NCBI RefSeq assembly: GCF_001022965.1
Contig: NZ_LECZ01000026.1
Span: 620,001-684,000 of the forward strand
DNA: 64,000 nt
DNA from: Enterobacter genomosp. O
GTDB taxonomy: Bacteria; Pseudomonadota; Gammaproteobacteria; Enterobacterales; Enterobacteriaceae
Direction of reading: 5' to 3'
Both the position numbers and the translations under genes were made by a program. Numbering within the stretch: position 1 is the first letter of the stretch; each line of letters opens with the position of its first letter. Under the pieces are notes generated by a model, which was given only the letters and a program-made list of their open reading frames with translations, did no database searches and was not told where the DNA came from. Positions 19,478 to 29,447 of the stretch are shown here, one piece after another.

Positions 19478-20518
19478 CTATTTCTCCGACGACGCCTGCC
19501 ACAGATTCAACTCCCCATCCGCAACATGCTGGTCAATCCGCTTGAGTTCATCCTCCGTAAAGCGCAGGTTTTCCAGCGCCTGAACATTCTCTTCCAGCTG
19601 TTCCGGACGGCTTGCGCCAATCAGTACCGACGTCACGCGTTCATCCTTGAGCAGCCAGCTTAGCGCCATCTGCGCCATCGTCTGACCGCGGGCGTGCGCC
19701 ATCTCATTCAGCAAACGCAGGCTGTTCAGGTTGGCGTCGGTCAGCATTTTTTCCGTCAGGCCGCGTACCTTCTTACCTTCACGCTGCATGCGTGAACCTT
19801 CAGGAATACCGTTCAGGTATTTTCCGGTCAGCAGCCCCTGCGCCAGCGGCGTAAACGCGATGCAGCCCGTACCGTTTTTCTCAAGCGTATCCAGCAGGCC
19901 GGTGTGATCCACCCAGCGGTTGAGCAGGTTATAGGATGGCTGATGAATAAGCAGCGGGATTTTCCACTCGCGAAGCAGGTCGGCCATTTTCTGCGTGCGC
20001 TCCGTTGAATAGGACGAAATCCCGACGTACAGGGCTTTCCCGCTCTGCACGGCGTGGGCCAGCGCAGCGGCAGTCTCTTCCATCGGCGTGTTTTCATCCA
20101 CGCGGTGGGAGTAAAAAATATCCACGTACTCGACGCCCATACGCTTCAGGCTCTGGTCGAGGCTGGCGAGCAGATACTTACGCGAACCGCCCGATCCGTA
20201 CGGCCCCGGCCACATGTCGTAACCCGCCTTGGTGGAGATAATCAGCTCGTCGCGATACGCGGCAAAATCCTCGCGCAGCAGGCGGCCGAAATTCTCTTCC
20301 GCGCTGCCCGCCGGCGGGCCGTAGTTATTGGCGAGATCGAAATGGGTAATGCCGAGGTCGAAGGCTTTGCGCAGCAGCGCGCGCTGGGTATCAAGAGGCT
20401 GGACGTGGCCGAAGCTGTGCCACAGTCCCAGCGACAGCGCAGGAAGGCGCAGGCCGCTCTTTCCACAGTAGCGGTACTGCATATGTTCATAGCGGGTAGC
20501 GTCAGGGTACCAGGACAT
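19478..20518 (-). CDS. gpr: L-glyceraldehyde 3-phosphate reductase (aldo/keto reductase)
   Basis: AKR14-type reductase (YghZ) of 346 residues that reduces L-glyceraldehyde 3-phosphate and methylglyoxal with NADPH. Seen: DLANNYGPPAGSAEENFG with the catalytic Tyr, ISTKAGYDMWPGPYGSGGSRKYL with the Lys, FYSHRVDENTP with the His, and the cofactor segment SVLIGASRPEQLEENV. Syntenic with E. coli yghZ; single-gene unit. Confidence 0.95.
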   Translation of the reverse strand: MSWYPDATRYEHMQYRYCGKSGLRLPALSLGLWHSFGHVQPLDTQRALLRKAFDLGITHFDLANNYGPPAGSAEENFGRLLREDFAAYRDELIISTKAGYDMWPGPYGSGGSRKYLLASLDQSLKRMGVEYVDIFYSHRVDENTPMEETAAALAHAVQSGKALYVGISSYSTERTQKMADLLREWKIPLLIHQPSYNLLNRWVDHTGLLDTLEKNGTGCIAFTPLAQGLLTGKYLNGIPEGSRMQREGKKVRGLTEKMLTDANLNSLRLLNEMAHARGQTMAQMALSWLLKDERVTSVLIGASRPEQLEENVQALENLRFTEDELKRIDQHVADGELNLWQASSEK

Positions 20519-20658
20519 GATGTCTCCTTTTCTTATCGATAATTTTTTGAAACGTCGTTTTCATTCTGAACTTATCACATCACTAAGTGCGAAGATAATG
20601 GTTAACGGTGGCTGTGCGACCAGTGAAGCCACGCTAATTAAAAATGATCACAAAACGT

Positions 20659-20685
20659 TATAATTTCCCTGTTTCCTGCCGATAA
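20659..20685 (+). promoter_or_regulatory. Sigma-28 (FliA) promoter of the downstream chemoreceptor
   Basis: TATA, 15 bp, then an exact GCCGATAA -10 element (20678-20685). The flagellar consensus is TAAA-N15-GCCGATAA, so the -35 matches 3 of 4. It lies about 50 bp before the chemoreceptor ATG. This ties the gene to the flagellar late regulon and implies a motile host. Confidence 0.8.
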
Positions 20686-20737
20686 CGAGAGTAGTACTCG
20701 CCTCTGGGCGAATTCACCCTCACGGCAAGGAAGACTT

Positions 20738-22285
20738 ATGAATATGCTCCGTAATTTCACGATCCGCTTCGTCATGCTGACGATTCTCGGGATCTTTTGT
20801 TTAATGTGGGCGGGCGTTGGCTTGTACAGCACCTGGTCCCTTTCTCGCGTTTCAGATGGCAATGAGGTGGACCGCCAGCTGGTTAAACAGATGACGGTGC
20901 TCAGCCAGGGCAACGATCAGTATTTCCGCTTTGTGACCCGTCTGAGCCGCGCAATGGAAGTCAAAGCCGCAGGCGGCACGCCGGATCTGGCCTCTGCCCA
21001 GCAGGCGCTGGATAACATGGGCAAGAAACTGGCCGAGATGAAAGCGATCTCTCCAGGCCCGATGGATGAGCAGATCTCTTCCCGGGTGATCGGCACCTGG
21101 CAGGCGCTGCTAGAACAGGGCGTCACGCCGCAAATGCAGCAGGCGAAGCAGGGGGCTCTGGAGGGTTACCGCCAGCAGGCCAACAACGTTACGCCACCGC
21201 TGAGCCGCGCGTTCGGTGCGGCTGCTGAGGCGTTCAACAATGCCGCCGCGAAGTCGCTCGACAGCACCCGCGTGGTGGTGGACGGCCTGACCAGCATGAC
21301 CCGCACGGTGATTATCGTCGCCACGATTATCGGCCTGCTGATCCTGCTCTTCACCGACCGCTACCTGGTGGCGATGCTGGTCAAACCGCTGGACCGCATC
21401 CGTCAGCAGTTCCGCCAGATTGCCCAGGGCGATCTCAGCCAGCCCATTGAGCCGTTCGGCCGCAACTGCGTGGGACAGCTGGTGCCTCTGCTGAGCGCCA
21501 TGCAGGACAGCCTGCGTGAAGCGGTCAGCACGATTCGCTCCGGCAGTGAGAATATCTGGCGCGGTGCGACGGAGATCTCCAGCGGTAACAACGATCTCTC
21601 TTCCCGTACCGAAGAGCAGGCGGCCGCGCTGGAAGAGACGGCGGCCAGCATGGAACAGCTGACCGCCACGGTGAAGCTGAACGCGGAAAGCGCGCGTCAG
21701 GCAAGCCAGCTGGCAGATGTGGCCTCAACCACCGCCAGCCGCGGCGGCTCGCTGGTAGAAGAGGTCGTGAGCACCATGAGCGGTATTTCTGAAAGCTCGA
21801 AGAAAATTGCTGAAATCACCAACGTCATCAACAGCATTGCCTTCCAGACCAATATTCTGGCGCTTAACGCGGCGGTTGAAGCGGCGCGCGCGGGCGAACA
21901 GGGTCGTGGTTTCGCGGTAGTGGCTGGTGAAGTTCGTAACCTGGCAAGCCGCAGCGCCAACGCGGCCAAAGAGATTGAGGGGCTGATTACCGACTCCGTT
22001 TCCCGCGTAGAGCAGGGGGCGAAGCTGGTGGGCGACACCGGCACCACCATGGATGCGATTTTGCGTGACGTGACGGAGGTGACGACCATCATGAAGCAAA
22101 TCGCATCGGCTTCTGAGGAGCAAAGTAAGGGGATTTCTCAGGTCGGTATCGCTATTACCCAGATGGACGGCGTCACCCAACAAAATGCCTCGCTGGTGGA
22201 GGAAGTTTCCGCGGCGGCGGCGGCGCTGGAGCGGCAGACCGAAGATCTTCAGCGCTCGGTGCAAAAATTCCGCCTCACGGCATAA
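20738..22285 (+). CDS. Tsr/Tar-type methyl-accepting chemotaxis protein
   Basis: Transmembrane chemoreceptor of 515 residues. Helix 1 (about 8-30), a periplasmic four-helix-bundle domain (about 31-188), helix 2 (about 189-208), HAMP ([19 protein letters not shown]), methylation helices and the tip motif [20 protein letters not shown]. It ends VQKFRLTA, without the NWETF-like pentapeptide of high-abundance receptors, so it is likely a low-abundance receptor. The ligand is unknown; the periplasmic domain was not identified by eye as a Tsr or Tar orthologue. Driven by a sigma-28 promoter. Confidence 0.92.
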   Translation: MNMLRNFTIRFVMLTILGIFCLMWAGVGLYSTWSLSRVSDGNEVDRQLVKQMTVLSQGNDQYFRFVTRLSRAMEVKAAGGTPDLASAQQALDNMGKKLAEMKAISPGPMDEQISSRVIGTWQALLEQGVTPQMQQAKQGALEGYRQQANNVTPPLSRAFGAAAEAFNNAAAKSLDSTRVVVDGLTSMTRTVIIVATIIGLLILLFTDRYLVAMLVKPLDRIRQQFRQIAQGDLSQPIEPFGRNCVGQLVPLLSAMQDSLREAVSTIRSGSENIWRGATEISSGNNDLSSRTEEQAAALEETAASMEQLTATVKLNAESARQASQLADVASTTASRGGSLVEEVVSTMSGISESSKKIAEITNVINSIAFQTNILALNAAVEAARAGEQGRGFAVVAGEVRNLASRSANAAKEIEGLITDSVSRVEQGAKLVGDTGTTMDAILRDVTEVTTIMKQIASASEEQSKGISQVGIAITQMDGVTQQNASLVEEVSAAAAALERQTEDLQRSVQKFRLTA

Positions 22286-22293
22286 CGCTATTT

Positions 22294-22324
22294 TGCAAGG
22301 CCGCCCTTTGCGGCCTTGCTTTAT
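22294..22324 (+). terminator. Rho-independent terminator after the chemoreceptor
   Basis: GCAAGGCCGC-CCTTT-GCGGCCTTGC stem followed by TTTATC. Confidence 0.85.
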
Positions 22325-22411
22325 CAGCGCCTTTCACATTTAGGTCTCTCTAAACTGCTATTCTTTGGCTAACCCCACTGACGTTCTGGGCTCCTTCCAC
22401 GAGGTGTTGCT

Positions 22412-22666
22412 ATGAACAGATCGTTATCTGCCATCTCTGTCCTTTCGTTCATTTTCATGGTGCTGTTCCCGATTTCTGCCAGCGCGACCGAGCAGGCGCA
22501 GGAACGGCGCGTGGCGCGTGATGTCAGGCAGGAAACCCGCGACGCGTCACGCCAGGTGAAGCAGACCTGCGTGGCGAACAATAACCAGAGTAATCACGAC
22601 TGCCGTCAGGACAAGCGGCAGATGAAGCAGGCTGGCAGACAGAAAGCGCGGGACATTAAGTATTAA
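22412..22666 (+). CDS. Small secreted, highly charged protein
   Basis: 84 residues. A clear signal peptide (MNRSLSAISVLSFIFMVLFP...ASA|TEQ, cleavage near residue 25) leaves a mature peptide of about 59 residues dominated by Arg, Lys, Gln and Asp (QERRVARDVRQETRDASRQV). Two cysteines (QTCVANN, HDCRQDK) are placed to form a disulfide. Likely periplasmic. Family not recognised; coding potential is supported by the signal peptide and an upstream ribosome site. Confidence 0.7.
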   Translation: MNRSLSAISVLSFIFMVLFPISASATEQAQERRVARDVRQETRDASRQVKQTCVANNNQSNHDCRQDKRQMKQAGRQKARDIKY

Positions 22667-22767
22667 TGCTGTTGACGAGAACCGTACAGGAATAAAGCGC
22701 TCTTGATAAGCGGAAAGGATGGCTGGAGGTGTCATTCATGCCGGGCGGCGAACCGCCCGGCCAGTCG

Positions 22768-23634
22768 TCACGCCTGACGCTTATCTTCCGTATTTGTATC
22801 AAAGTCGCTCGCCGCGTGGCGCTCGTGGAGCTGCTCGTTCAGCTCGCCGCTGGTGCGGTTAACGATGCGTCCGCGCTTGACGGCATGGCGGTTCGCCACG
22901 TCTTTCGCCCAGCGCTGTACGTTCGTGTACTTCTCTGCGTCGAGGAACTCGGCGGCGTTATAGACGCTGCCCAGCGCCACGCAGCCGAACCATGGCCAGA
23001 TGGCGATATCCGCGATGGTGTACTCCTCACCCGCGACGTAACGACCGCGCGCCAGCTGTTTATCCAGCACGTCGAACAGGCGTTTGGCTTCCATGGTGAA
23101 GCGGTCAATCGCGTACTCAATTTTCACCGGCGCGTAGTTGTAGAAGTGACCAAAGCCGCCGCCGAGGAACGGCGCCGCGCCCTGGAGCCAGAACAGCCAG
23201 TTCAGCGTCTCGGTGCGTCCCGCCGGATCTTTCGGCAGGAAGTGACCGAACTTCTCTGCCAGATAGAGCAGGATATTGCCGGATTCAAATACGCGCGTTG
23301 GCGGAGTCGTGGAGTAGTCGCGAAGCGCCGGTATTTTCGAGTTCGGGTTCACGTCAACAAAGCCGCTGGAGAACTGGTCGCCCTCGCCGATGCGGATCAA
23401 CCACGCGTCGTACTCTGCGCCCGTCACGCCCAGCGCCAGCAGCTCTTCGAGCATAATCGTCACTTTCTGGCCGTTGGGTGTGCCCAGCGAGTAGAGCTGC
23501 AGCGGGTGAGAGCCGACAGGAAGATCTTTCTCATGCGTTGCGCCGGAAATCGGACGGTTGATGTTGGCGAACGCGCCGCCGCCGTTCTTATTCCATTCCC
23601 ATACTTTTGGTGGCTGATACGTGTTGTCTGACAT
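22768..23634 (-). CDS. yghU: Glutathione transferase-like disulfide-bond oxidoreductase YghU
   Basis: Nu-class glutathione transferase relative, 288 residues as in E. coli YghU, with disulfide-bond reductase and organic-peroxide reductase activity. The N-terminal thioredoxin-fold domain contains LYSLGTPNGQKVTIMLEE; the C-terminal all-helical domain contains FGHFYNYAPVKIEYAIDRF. Divergent from the peptide ABC operon across 245 bp of AT-rich sequence. Near gss, another glutathione gene. Confidence 0.95.
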   Translation of the reverse strand: MSDNTYQPPKVWEWNKNGGGAFANINRPISGATHEKDLPVGSHPLQLYSLGTPNGQKVTIMLEELLALGVTGAEYDAWLIRIGEGDQFSSGFVDVNPNSKIPALRDYSTTPPTRVFESGNILLYLAEKFGHFLPKDPAGRTETLNWLFWLQGAAPFLGGGFGHFYNYAPVKIEYAIDRFTMEAKRLFDVLDKQLARGRYVAGEEYTIADIAIWPWFGCVALGSVYNAAEFLDAEKYTNVQRWAKDVANRHAVKRGRIVNRTSGELNEQLHERHAASDFDTNTEDKRQA

Positions 23635-23879
23635 GTTGGCCTGCCTTTTTAGTGATGTGTTGAGGCAGTGTAGCAGGAGATTTGTGAACCGTTTAACGTT
23701 GTGAGCGCAAGCAATTAACCGCTATTCCTTCTGGCGCTTATATATATCAAATCCGGCATAAGCTTAATCGAAAATCGCATTTTCATAATTAATGCGTAAA
23801 CCGATAAAGCTGCATATGATGCTTCAACATAAATAAAAAATGCAGTAATAAACACTTTATAAGGCAAGGAGTTAGTGAG

Positions 23880-25469
23880 ATGCGCAAGCTTCTGTTATCG
23901 GCAGTGGTGGTTTCGCTCGCGTTAGGCCTGGCGGGCTGTGATGATGCAAAAAATAAAGAGACAAATATGCCCCCGGCGGCAAAAAGCGACGCGCCGAAAG
24001 AGGGTGGGTCACTGATTATCGGGATTACCTCCGGCGACCCGTTAGCCGTTAATCCGCTCTACGCCAGCGACCGCACAACGTTAACCATCATGCAGGCGCT
24101 CTATGCCCCGCTGTACAGCTTTAATAATGGCAACATTGAGTGGGGCCTGGCGGAAAGCCTGACGCCGTCTGCCGACAACCTGAGCTACACCCTGACGTTA
24201 AAACCCAACCTGAAATGGCAGGACGGACAGCCGCTGACGGCGGACGACGTGGTCTTTACGTTCAACAAGCTGCTGGATGCCAAACAGCACAGCTTCTTCC
24301 GCAGCATGTTCACCTACGGCGATAAGCCGGTACAGGTGAGCAAGGTCGACGACCGCACGGTTAAATTCACCTTACCGCAGGTTAGCGCCGCCTTTACCGG
24401 CACTCTGGTACAGATCTACCCGATCCCGCAGCACGTGTTCGCCGGTGAAGGTGACCTGGAAAAGAGCACCAAAAACGATGCGCCGGTAGGCTCCGGGCCG
24501 TTCAAATTTAAAGAGTACCGTGCCGGGCAGTATTACGCCTTGACCCGTTTTGACGATTACTGGAACGGCAAAGCGAAGCTTGATTCAGTGACCTATCGTT
24601 TCGCCAAAGACAGTAACGCCGCCAACCTGGCGCTGCAAAACGGTGAAATCAACCTCAAGATGGTTGACCCGCAGGATGTGAACCGCCTGAAAAATACCGG
24701 TAAGTTCGACTTCGTGGTCTATCCGGAAGGTCGTCTGGCCTATATGACGTTCAACCAGAACGTGCCGGTGATGAAGAGTAAAGAACTGCGTCAGGCCATT
24801 GCTTACGCCATCAACAAGGACGAGCTGACCCAGACCGCGTTTACCTCGCTCGACTACGCCAAACCGGCAACCTCGTTCCTGACGCCAGATACGCTTTACA
24901 AGACGGATGACGTCGAGCAGTACAAATTTGACCTGCAAAAGGCCAAAGATCTGCTTAAAGCGTCCGGCGCGCCGGAAAATCTCAAGCTGCGCCTGGCGTA
25001 TGTGAACACCAACAAAACCCAGGAGAGCATGGCGCTCTATATTCAGCAGGCGTTGAAGGGCATTGGGGTGAACGTGGAGCTGATGCCGCTGGACTCCAAC
25101 GCGATGTCTCAGCGCAGCCTCGACATGAATAACACCGCGTGGGAGCTGAACCTGGGCGGCTACATCATGGGCTCAGAGCCGGACGGCTATAAATCGCTGT
25201 TCATGAGCAACGAGGCCTATAACTACGCGCACTACAAAAATCCGCAGTTCGATGCCCTGTGGGATAAAGGCGCCGTGGAAACCGACGCCGCGAAACGTGC
25301 CGATATCTATAAGCAAATTCAGCAGACCGTGGCAAACGACATGACGTACTACCCGATCGCCTATACCAATGCGACCGTCGCGGTGGACAAGCGTTTCGGC
25401 GGTACCCAGGAAGCAGAGCCGAAACCGGTTTACCTGTTCCAGGATCTGTCAAAAATCTATCAGAAATAA
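23880..25469 (+). CDS. Peptide ABC transporter, periplasmic substrate-binding lipoprotein
   Basis: Family 5 (DppA/OppA-type) solute-binding protein of 529 residues and the first gene of a five-gene importer operon. The lipobox LGLAGCDD puts the lipidated Cys near residue 20, so it is probably a lipoprotein. The family signature is visible around AESLTPSADNLSYTLTLKP and LKWQDGQPLTADDVVFTFNK. The substrate cannot be told from sequence; peptides or peptide-like compounds (nickel or glutathione are family alternatives) are inferred. Confidence 0.9.
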   Translation: MRKLLLSAVVVSLALGLAGCDDAKNKETNMPPAAKSDAPKEGGSLIIGITSGDPLAVNPLYASDRTTLTIMQALYAPLYSFNNGNIEWGLAESLTPSADNLSYTLTLKPNLKWQDGQPLTADDVVFTFNKLLDAKQHSFFRSMFTYGDKPVQVSKVDDRTVKFTLPQVSAAFTGTLVQIYPIPQHVFAGEGDLEKSTKNDAPVGSGPFKFKEYRAGQYYALTRFDDYWNGKAKLDSVTYRFAKDSNAANLALQNGEINLKMVDPQDVNRLKNTGKFDFVVYPEGRLAYMTFNQNVPVMKSKELRQAIAYAINKDELTQTAFTSLDYAKPATSFLTPDTLYKTDDVEQYKFDLQKAKDLLKASGAPENLKLRLAYVNTNKTQESMALYIQQALKGIGVNVELMPLDSNAMSQRSLDMNNTAWELNLGGYIMGSEPDGYKSLFMSNEAYNYAHYKNPQFDALWDKGAVETDAAKRADIYKQIQQTVANDMTYYPIAYTNATVAVDKRFGGTQEAEPKPVYLFQDLSKIYQK

Positions 25470-25475
25470 GCGATT

Positions 25476-25500
25476 GCCCCGGCCGTCAGGTCGGGGCTTT
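25476..25500 (+). terminator. Intercistronic hairpin after the binding-protein gene
   Basis: GCCCCGGCC-GTC-AGGTCGGGGC stem plus TTT between the first and second operon genes. A hairpin here commonly lowers expression of the permease/ATPase genes relative to the binding protein, through partial termination or mRNA stabilisation; this role is inferred. Confidence 0.6.
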
Positions 25501-25514
25501 GGTAAGGGCTCGTC

Positions 25515-26468
25515 GTGAACACACTCCTCACGCGTCGGCTGCTGCAATTGCTGCCGATGCTTTTCTTCATTTCGCTGGTGGCGTTTTTGCTGGTCAAGCT
25601 TGCGCCCGGCGATCCGGTGGCCGCGTACATCACGCCGCGTATGGCCCCGGAAGATATCGAACGTATTCGCCAGAGCCTGGGGCTGGATAAGCCGCTGGTC
25701 ACGCAGTACGTCCTGTGGCTGAAAAACGTCCTGCAGGGCGATCTCGGCTATTCGCTGATTTACCACCGCCCGGTGCTGGAGATGATCGGCGAACGCATTC
25801 CGGCCACGCTGGGGCTGATGGGCGCGTCGCTGCTGATGGCGATCGTGCTGGCTATTCCGCTGGGCCTGCTGGCGGGGGCATTTAAGCACCGCTGGCTGGA
25901 TCACCTCCTGAACCTGTTCGCCTATATCGGCATCTCGGTGCCGATTTTCTGGTTCGGTATTTTGCTCATCACCGTCTTTGCCGTGCAGCTTAACTGGTTC
26001 CCCAGCATGGGGATGCGCACCATCGGCGTGGAGGATAACGGGCTGGACGTGCTGCGCCACGGCGTGCTGCCGTGCATAGCGCTCACGTTCTACAACCTCT
26101 CCAGCTACGTGCGCTACATCCGCTCCAACACCATTTCGCAGCTCTCCGCCGACTACGTGCAGACCCAGCTTGCCTACGGCGCAACGCGTTCCAGTATTCT
26201 GTTCCGCCATGTGCTGAAAAACGTCTTGCTGCCGGTGATTACCCTGTTCGGCCTGTCGTTCGGCGAGCTGATTGTGGGGGCCTATGTAACCGAGAGCGTC
26301 TTCTCCTGGCCGGGGATGGGGCTGCTCGGGATCCAGTCGATCGCCTCATTGGACTACCCGCTGATCATGGCGATCATCATGCTTTCGTCGATGATGCTGA
26401 TCGTCGGTAACCTGATCGCCGACGTGCTTTATCGCTTCGCCGATCCACGCATTCGTACGCTGAGGTAA
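25515..26468 (+). CDS. Peptide ABC transporter permease 1 (DppB/OppB type)
   Basis: Inner-membrane permease of 317 residues, six predicted helices, with the family N-terminus (LLQLLPMLFFISLVAFLLVKLAPGDP) and the cytoplasmic EAA loop YVQTQLAYGATRSSILFRHV that contacts the ATPases. GTG start behind GTAAGG. Second gene of the importer operon. Confidence 0.9.
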   Translation: MNTLLTRRLLQLLPMLFFISLVAFLLVKLAPGDPVAAYITPRMAPEDIERIRQSLGLDKPLVTQYVLWLKNVLQGDLGYSLIYHRPVLEMIGERIPATLGLMGASLLMAIVLAIPLGLLAGAFKHRWLDHLLNLFAYIGISVPIFWFGILLITVFAVQLNWFPSMGMRTIGVEDNGLDVLRHGVLPCIALTFYNLSSYVRYIRSNTISQLSADYVQTQLAYGATRSSILFRHVLKNVLLPVITLFGLSFGELIVGAYVTESVFSWPGMGLLGIQSIASLDYPLIMAIIMLSSMMLIVGNLIADVLYRFADPRIRTLR

Positions 26469-26473
26469 CCCGG

Positions 26474-27319
26474 ATGAGCAGACGCTGGCAGCAGGTTCGT
26501 CACCAGCTGCGCCGCAACCGTCCGGCGCAGTTCTCTCTGTTTGTACTTTTTATTTTCGTTGTCGCCGCGCTCTGTGCGGGCTTGAGTCCGTACGATCCGG
26601 ATCGGATGGCGCTCGGCGCGCGCACGCTACCGCCGGATGCCGCGCACTGGTTCGGCACCGATGAATACGGGCGCGACTACTTCACCCGCGCGCTGTATGG
26701 CGGCCAGATCTCCCTGATGGTCGGTTTTCTCGCCATGCTCTTTTCCACGCTTATCGGCACGGTGGTGGGAACGGTGAGCGGCTATTTTGGCGGCTGGCTG
26801 GATAACCTGATGATGCGCGCCGTGGATATCCTGATGGCCATTCCGGCCTTCTTCCTGCTGCTGGTGGTGAATGCTTACCTCAAGCCGGGCGTGGATAACA
26901 TCATCCTGATTATCAGCCTGCTGACGTGGATGAACATGTCGCGGCTGGTGCGTGCCGAAACGCTGTCGGTGAAAGAGCGCGAGTATGTGCTTTATGCCCG
27001 CGCGTCGGGAGAGCATCCGCTGCGTATTATCGTGCGCCACATCATTCCCGGCGTGCTGCCGACCATTATCGTGGCGGCCACGCTTAATATCGCCTCGGCC
27101 ATTTTGATGGAATCAACGCTCAGCTTCTTAGGGCTGGGCGTGCAGGCGCCCGCGGCGTCGTGGGGCAGTATGCTTAACAACGCCCAGTCTTATATTGGCG
27201 AAGCGTCGTGGCTGGCGATGTTCCCCGGCATTCTGATCCTGCTGACGGTGTTCAGCTTTAACGTGCTGGGCGATGTGTTCCGTACCGCCTTTGAGCCAGG
27301 AGCGAATCGCGATGAGTAA
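26474..27319 (+). CDS. Peptide ABC transporter permease 2 (DppC/OppC type)
   Basis: 281 residues. N-terminal OppC_N segment (NRPAQFSLFVLFIFVVAALC), the hallmark HWFGTDEYGRDYFTRALYGG, an EAA loop (YVLYARASGEHPLRIIVRHI) and the end motif PGILILLTVFSFNVLGD. Follows permease 1 after 5 bp and overlaps the first ATPase gene by 8 bp. Confidence 0.92.
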   Translation: MSRRWQQVRHQLRRNRPAQFSLFVLFIFVVAALCAGLSPYDPDRMALGARTLPPDAAHWFGTDEYGRDYFTRALYGGQISLMVGFLAMLFSTLIGTVVGTVSGYFGGWLDNLMMRAVDILMAIPAFFLLLVVNAYLKPGVDNIILIISLLTWMNMSRLVRAETLSVKEREYVLYARASGEHPLRIIVRHIIPGVLPTIIVAATLNIASAILMESTLSFLGLGVQAPAASWGSMLNNAQSYIGEASWLAMFPGILILLTVFSFNVLGDVFRTAFEPGANRDE

Positions 27320-28289
27320 CTTATTAGCGCTTGAGAACCTGCAAACCACGTTCCGCACCCGCGAGGGCGAGGTTCACGCGGTGCGCGGCGTGAGCTTTCA
27401 GGTTCAGCCGGGCGAACTCGTCGGTATCGTCGGCGAGTCGGGCTGCGGGAAAAGCGTCACCTGCAAGTCGATCATTCAGCTTCTGGGGAACAACGGACGC
27501 ATCGCCGGGGGCAGCATCCGCTTCCAGAACGAGGACCTGGCGCAGAAAACTCCCGCGCAGATGCGCGCCATTCGCGGCAACGAGATCGCGATGATTTTCC
27601 AGGATCCGATGACCGCCCTGAACCCGGTGCTGACCATCGGTAAACAGATGGCTGAGATCCTGATGCGCAACAAAGGGCTCAGCAAAAAAGAGGCCAGGGC
27701 GGCGGCGATCGCCATGCTGGAACAGGTGGGCATTGCCGAAGCGGAACGCCGGTACGACCAGTATCCGCACGAGTTCAGCGGCGGCATGCGCCAGCGGGTG
27801 ATGATCGCCATTGCGCTCTCCTGCAATCCGAAGCTTCTTATTGCCGATGAACCGACCACCGCGCTGGACGTGACCATTCAGGCGCAGATCCTGCGCCTGC
27901 TGAAAAGTCTGCAACAGCAGACCCGGACCGCGATTTTACTGATCACCCACGATCTCGGCGTCGTGGCGCAGGTCTGCAGCCGCGTGGTGGTGATGTACGG
28001 CGGGCTGGTGATGGAGGAGGGGAGCGTGGAGGACATTTTTTATCGCCCCGCGCATCCCTACACCCAGGGGCTTTTGGCCTCGCTGCCGCGCCCGGATGAG
28101 GTGAATCAACGTCTATCGCCGATTGAAGGTTCACCGCCTGGCCTGCTTAACCCGCCGCCGGGCTGTCCGTTCGCGGAACGCTGTCCGAAGCGCATGCCGC
28201 AGTGCGAGCGGCAGCCCGCGTTTTATCCCGCCGGCGAGGGCCATCGCGCCGCCTGCTGGCTCTGGGCCGATAAGGAGATTCAGGCATGA
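27312..28289 (+). CDS. Peptide ABC transporter ATPase 1 (DppD/OppD type)
   Basis: 325 residues from the ATG that overlaps the permease 2 end. Walker [11 protein letters not shown]-loop [14 protein letters not shown], signature [12 protein letters not shown], Walker [13 protein letters not shown], then the OppD/DppD C-terminal extension with an iron-sulfur-type Cys motif ([17 protein letters not shown]). It works as a heterodimer with the next gene's product. Confidence 0.93.
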   Translation: MSNLLALENLQTTFRTREGEVHAVRGVSFQVQPGELVGIVGESGCGKSVTCKSIIQLLGNNGRIAGGSIRFQNEDLAQKTPAQMRAIRGNEIAMIFQDPMTALNPVLTIGKQMAEILMRNKGLSKKEARAAAIAMLEQVGIAEAERRYDQYPHEFSGGMRQRVMIAIALSCNPKLLIADEPTTALDVTIQAQILRLLKSLQQQTRTAILLITHDLGVVAQVCSRVVVMYGGLVMEEGSVEDIFYRPAHPYTQGLLASLPRPDEVNQRLSPIEGSPPGLLNPPPGCPFAERCPKRMPQCERQPAFYPAGEGHRAACWLWADKEIQA

Positions 28290-29263
28290 GTGAACAACAG
28301 GCGCCTTTAGTGAGCGTACGGGACCTGCGCAAACACTATCAGCTTAACGGCGGTTTGCTGCGTAAGGGCGTGGCCGTGAAAGCGGTTGATGGCGTGAGCT
28401 TTGATATTCAGCCGGGCGAGACGTTTGGCCTGGTGGGAGAGTCCGGCTGCGGGAAATCCACCCTCGGGCGCGCCATCCTGCGCCTTTTCGATATCACCTC
28501 GGGCGAGATCCACTTCGCCGGGCAGGCGATCGCCCACGCCCGTGAAAAAGAGCTCAAGCCGCTGCGCAAGCGGATGCAGGCGATTTTTCAGGATCCTTAT
28601 TCCTCGCTTAACCCCGGAATGACCGTGCGGCAGCTGGTGGCCGAGCCGATGCAGATCCACGGCTACAGCCGGGAAGCGCAGCAGGAGCGTACGGAAACGC
28701 TGCTCTATAAAGTTGGGCTGAAGCAGGAACACCTTGAACGGTTCCCGCACGAGTTCAGCGGCGGGCAGCGCCAGCGCATCAGTATTGCCCGCGCGTTGTC
28801 CGTGAATCCTGAATTTGTGCTGTGCGATGAACCGCTCTCGGCGCTGGACGTCTCGGTGCAGGCGCAGGTGGTGAATATTCTGCAGGACCTGCAGCAGGAG
28901 CTGGGGCTGACCTATCTGTTTATCGCCCACGATCTCTCCATGGTGCGCCATATCTCCAGCCGCATTGGGGTGATGTACCTCGGCAAACTGGTGGAGGTGG
29001 CTCCGGCGAATGAGCTGTATCAGAGTCCAGCGCACCCTTACACCCGCGCGCTGCTGGCGGCGGTTCCCCGTCCCGACCCGCGCATTCGTCACCTCGACGA
29101 CGCCACCCTGCGCGGCGATATTCCAGGCCCCACGTCCGCGCTGCCGGGCTGTAAGTTCTGCAGCCGCTGCCCGCATGCCGTGCCGGTTTGCCGGACGCAG
29201 GAACCCGCGATGCAGGAGATTGCGCCAGGGCATTTTGCGGCATGCTGGTTGTTTAAGATTTGA
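28286..29263 (+). CDS. Peptide ABC transporter ATPase 2 (DppF/OppF type)
   Basis: 325 residues, start overlapping the previous stop as ATGA. Walker [11 protein letters not shown]-loop [14 protein letters not shown], signature [15 protein letters not shown], Walker [13 protein letters not shown], and the C-terminal Cys cluster [15 protein letters not shown]. Last gene of the importer; a REP pair follows. Confidence 0.93.
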   Translation: MSEQQAPLVSVRDLRKHYQLNGGLLRKGVAVKAVDGVSFDIQPGETFGLVGESGCGKSTLGRAILRLFDITSGEIHFAGQAIAHAREKELKPLRKRMQAIFQDPYSSLNPGMTVRQLVAEPMQIHGYSREAQQERTETLLYKVGLKQEHLERFPHEFSGGQRQRISIARALSVNPEFVLCDEPLSALDVSVQAQVVNILQDLQQELGLTYLFIAHDLSMVRHISSRIGVMYLGKLVEVAPANELYQSPAHPYTRALLAAVPRPDPRIRHLDDATLRGDIPGPTSALPGCKFCSRCPHAVPVCRTQEPAMQEIAPGHFAACWLFKI

Positions 29264-29271
29264 GCCTTAAA

Positions 29272-29337
29272 CGTGTCGGGTGGCGCTTCGCTTACCCGAC
29301 CTACAGGGTTTTGTGTTTCGTAGGCCGGGTAAGGCGA
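29272..29337. repeat. REP-type palindrome pair
   Basis: GTCGGGTGGCGCTTCGCTTACCCGAC, then a 24-bp spacer, then the start of a second unit GTAGGCCGGGTAAGGCG that is cut short. Same family as 8894, 12131 and 15593; located between the importer operon and gss. Confidence 0.8.
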
Positions 29338-29447
29338 ATTATTTGCCACGCAGGTGTATGATAAATATCCCTCTGTCAGGTTAATTACAACGTGCAGACG
29401 ACGACAACCCCTAAAAAATTGCCGCCTGCCTGTTTTAGGTTGGATAC

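Noticed and set aside
23770..23810. Possible sigma-28 promoter (ACCGATAA) before the peptide importer
   Set aside because: The -10 is one base off and there is no TAAA-like element 15 bp upstream.
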